Source: an uncultured Collinsella sp. (GTDB lineage Bacteria > Actinomycetota > Coriobacteriia > Coriobacteriales > Coriobacteriaceae). From it: a DNA stretch of 10,666 nt. Every line of letters begins with the position of its first letter. Positions within the stretch are counted from its first letter, which is position 1. The position numbers and the translations under genes were made by a program. Under the pieces are notes generated by a model that saw only the letters and a program-made list of their open reading frames with translations, was not told the DNA's origin and did not search any database. Positions 10,238-10,666 of this stretch are shown one piece after another. The stretch is taken from positions 1 through 10,666 of the forward strand of contig URKV01000059.1 of the NCBI GenBank assembly GCA_900548565.1, given 5' to 3'.

Positions 10238-10666
10238 ATGGAGACGACCGCACGCGGCGATGTACCAAAAACGTTGCGAACCATTGCGTATATCAGCATT
10301 CCCGATAGCGCCGATCTTGAGTTTTTGCTCTGGGACCTGCAGGATGCCATCGCCGCCTATGCACAGCTTTCCGGCACCGCGCTCCCCCGCCTGGTCGATT
10401 TGGAGGCGAATGATGCCGGTGCAGTCGATGGCATGGTGCTCGCTGTTGACGATGCATTTGATGATGAGGCGATGATCACTGTCGAGCAGATACTCGATCG
10501 CCTTGGCGGTACGGGAACGCGTGTCTATGCCGTGATTCGAGCCGCACAAGAGGGCGCTGAGCAGGCGCGTGGGGCCGCCGTTCGTCTGCACAAGGCATGC
10601 GAGCGCCAGGGCCAATTGTGGTGTGGCGGCGTTGTCACCTGCGCCGGCAGCGGCATTGCGGCGCTT
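10238..10666 (+). CDS. unrecognised protein, 3' end missing
   Basis: The frame is open from ATG 10238 to the end of the window, 143 codons without a stop. AAAGGAGG at 10226-10233 lies 4 bases upstream of the ATG. I do not recognise the family with confidence. The product begins METTARGDVPKTLRTIAYIS and seems soluble and cytosolic, without a signal peptide or membrane helix. It alternates strands and helices: a strand at about 63-70 (VDGMVLAV), one at 95-102 (TRVYAVIR), a long helix at about 105-125 (EGAEQARGAAVRLHKACERQG), then the strand LWCGGVVTCAGSG at 127-139. Such a strand-helix-strand end with a Gly-rich turn recalls flavodoxin-like or NAD(P)H-dependent FMN reductase folds, but this is only a resemblance. 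Codon choice is like that of the 5' part of the divergent aminotransferase. Confidence 0.75.
   Translation, partial: METTARGDVPKTLRTIAYISIPDSADLEFLLWDLQDAIAAYAQLSGTALPRLVDLEANDAGAVDGMVLAVDDAFDDEAMITVEQILDRLGGTGTRVYAVIRAAQEGAEQARGAAVRLHKACERQGQLWCGGVVTCAGSGIAAL

Noticed and set aside
10169..10615. 148-residue minus-strand open frame at the right end
   Set aside because: It is antisense to the better supported plus-strand gene at 10238 and lacks a convincing ribosome binding site.

Overview
This is a high-GC bacterial chromosome fragment, very probably from a gut actinobacterium of the class Coriobacteriia, with a Collinsella-like genome the best guess. The evidence is the actinobacterial type of RpoB and RpoC (coiled-coil insertion in the RpoC clamp, SFGKIPE start of RpoB), the strong G/C-ending codon bias of the highly expressed genes, and the general look of the intergenic DNA. 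The genus is an inference from memory of these proteins, not a search result.

The first 48 bases are not biological. They are an Illumina Nextera i7 adapter ending in the Tn5 mosaic end, so the true contig starts at base 49. Except for one partial gene at the right end, every gene lies on the minus strand. In transcription order (right to left) they are: a PLP aminotransferase (9008-10144); a 500-base control region with a large nested inverted repeat, a sigma70-type promoter and an L10 autoregulatory leader with an attenuator (8503-9007); rplJ and rplL (7501-8502) closed by an intrinsic terminator; galU (6278-7186) with its own predicted promoter and terminator; and rpoB-rpoC (49-5990), with rpoC cut by the contig end just at the bridge helix. 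Reading the other way from the aminotransferase, a plus-strand gene starts at 10238 and runs off the end. It is an unrecognised protein, perhaps with a flavodoxin-like fold.

Functionally the window holds the ribosomal stalk (L10 and L7/L12) and the two catalytic RNA polymerase subunits. This is the common rplJL-rpoBC cluster, but galU (UDP-glucose synthesis) is inserted between rplL and rpoB, and the usual rplK-rplA pair is not directly upstream of rplJ. Each block seems to be its own transcription unit: aminotransferase, rplJL, galU, rpoBC.

The most notable points are the roughly 218-base nested palindrome beside the rplJ promoter, the near mirror-image copy of that promoter on its far side, a third repeat arm that could compete with the rplJ attenuator, an abrupt change of codon usage within the aminotransferase gene, and a LexA-like site upstream of rpoB. 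I see no defence system, CRISPR array, tRNA, insertion sequence or other clearly new multi-gene system.
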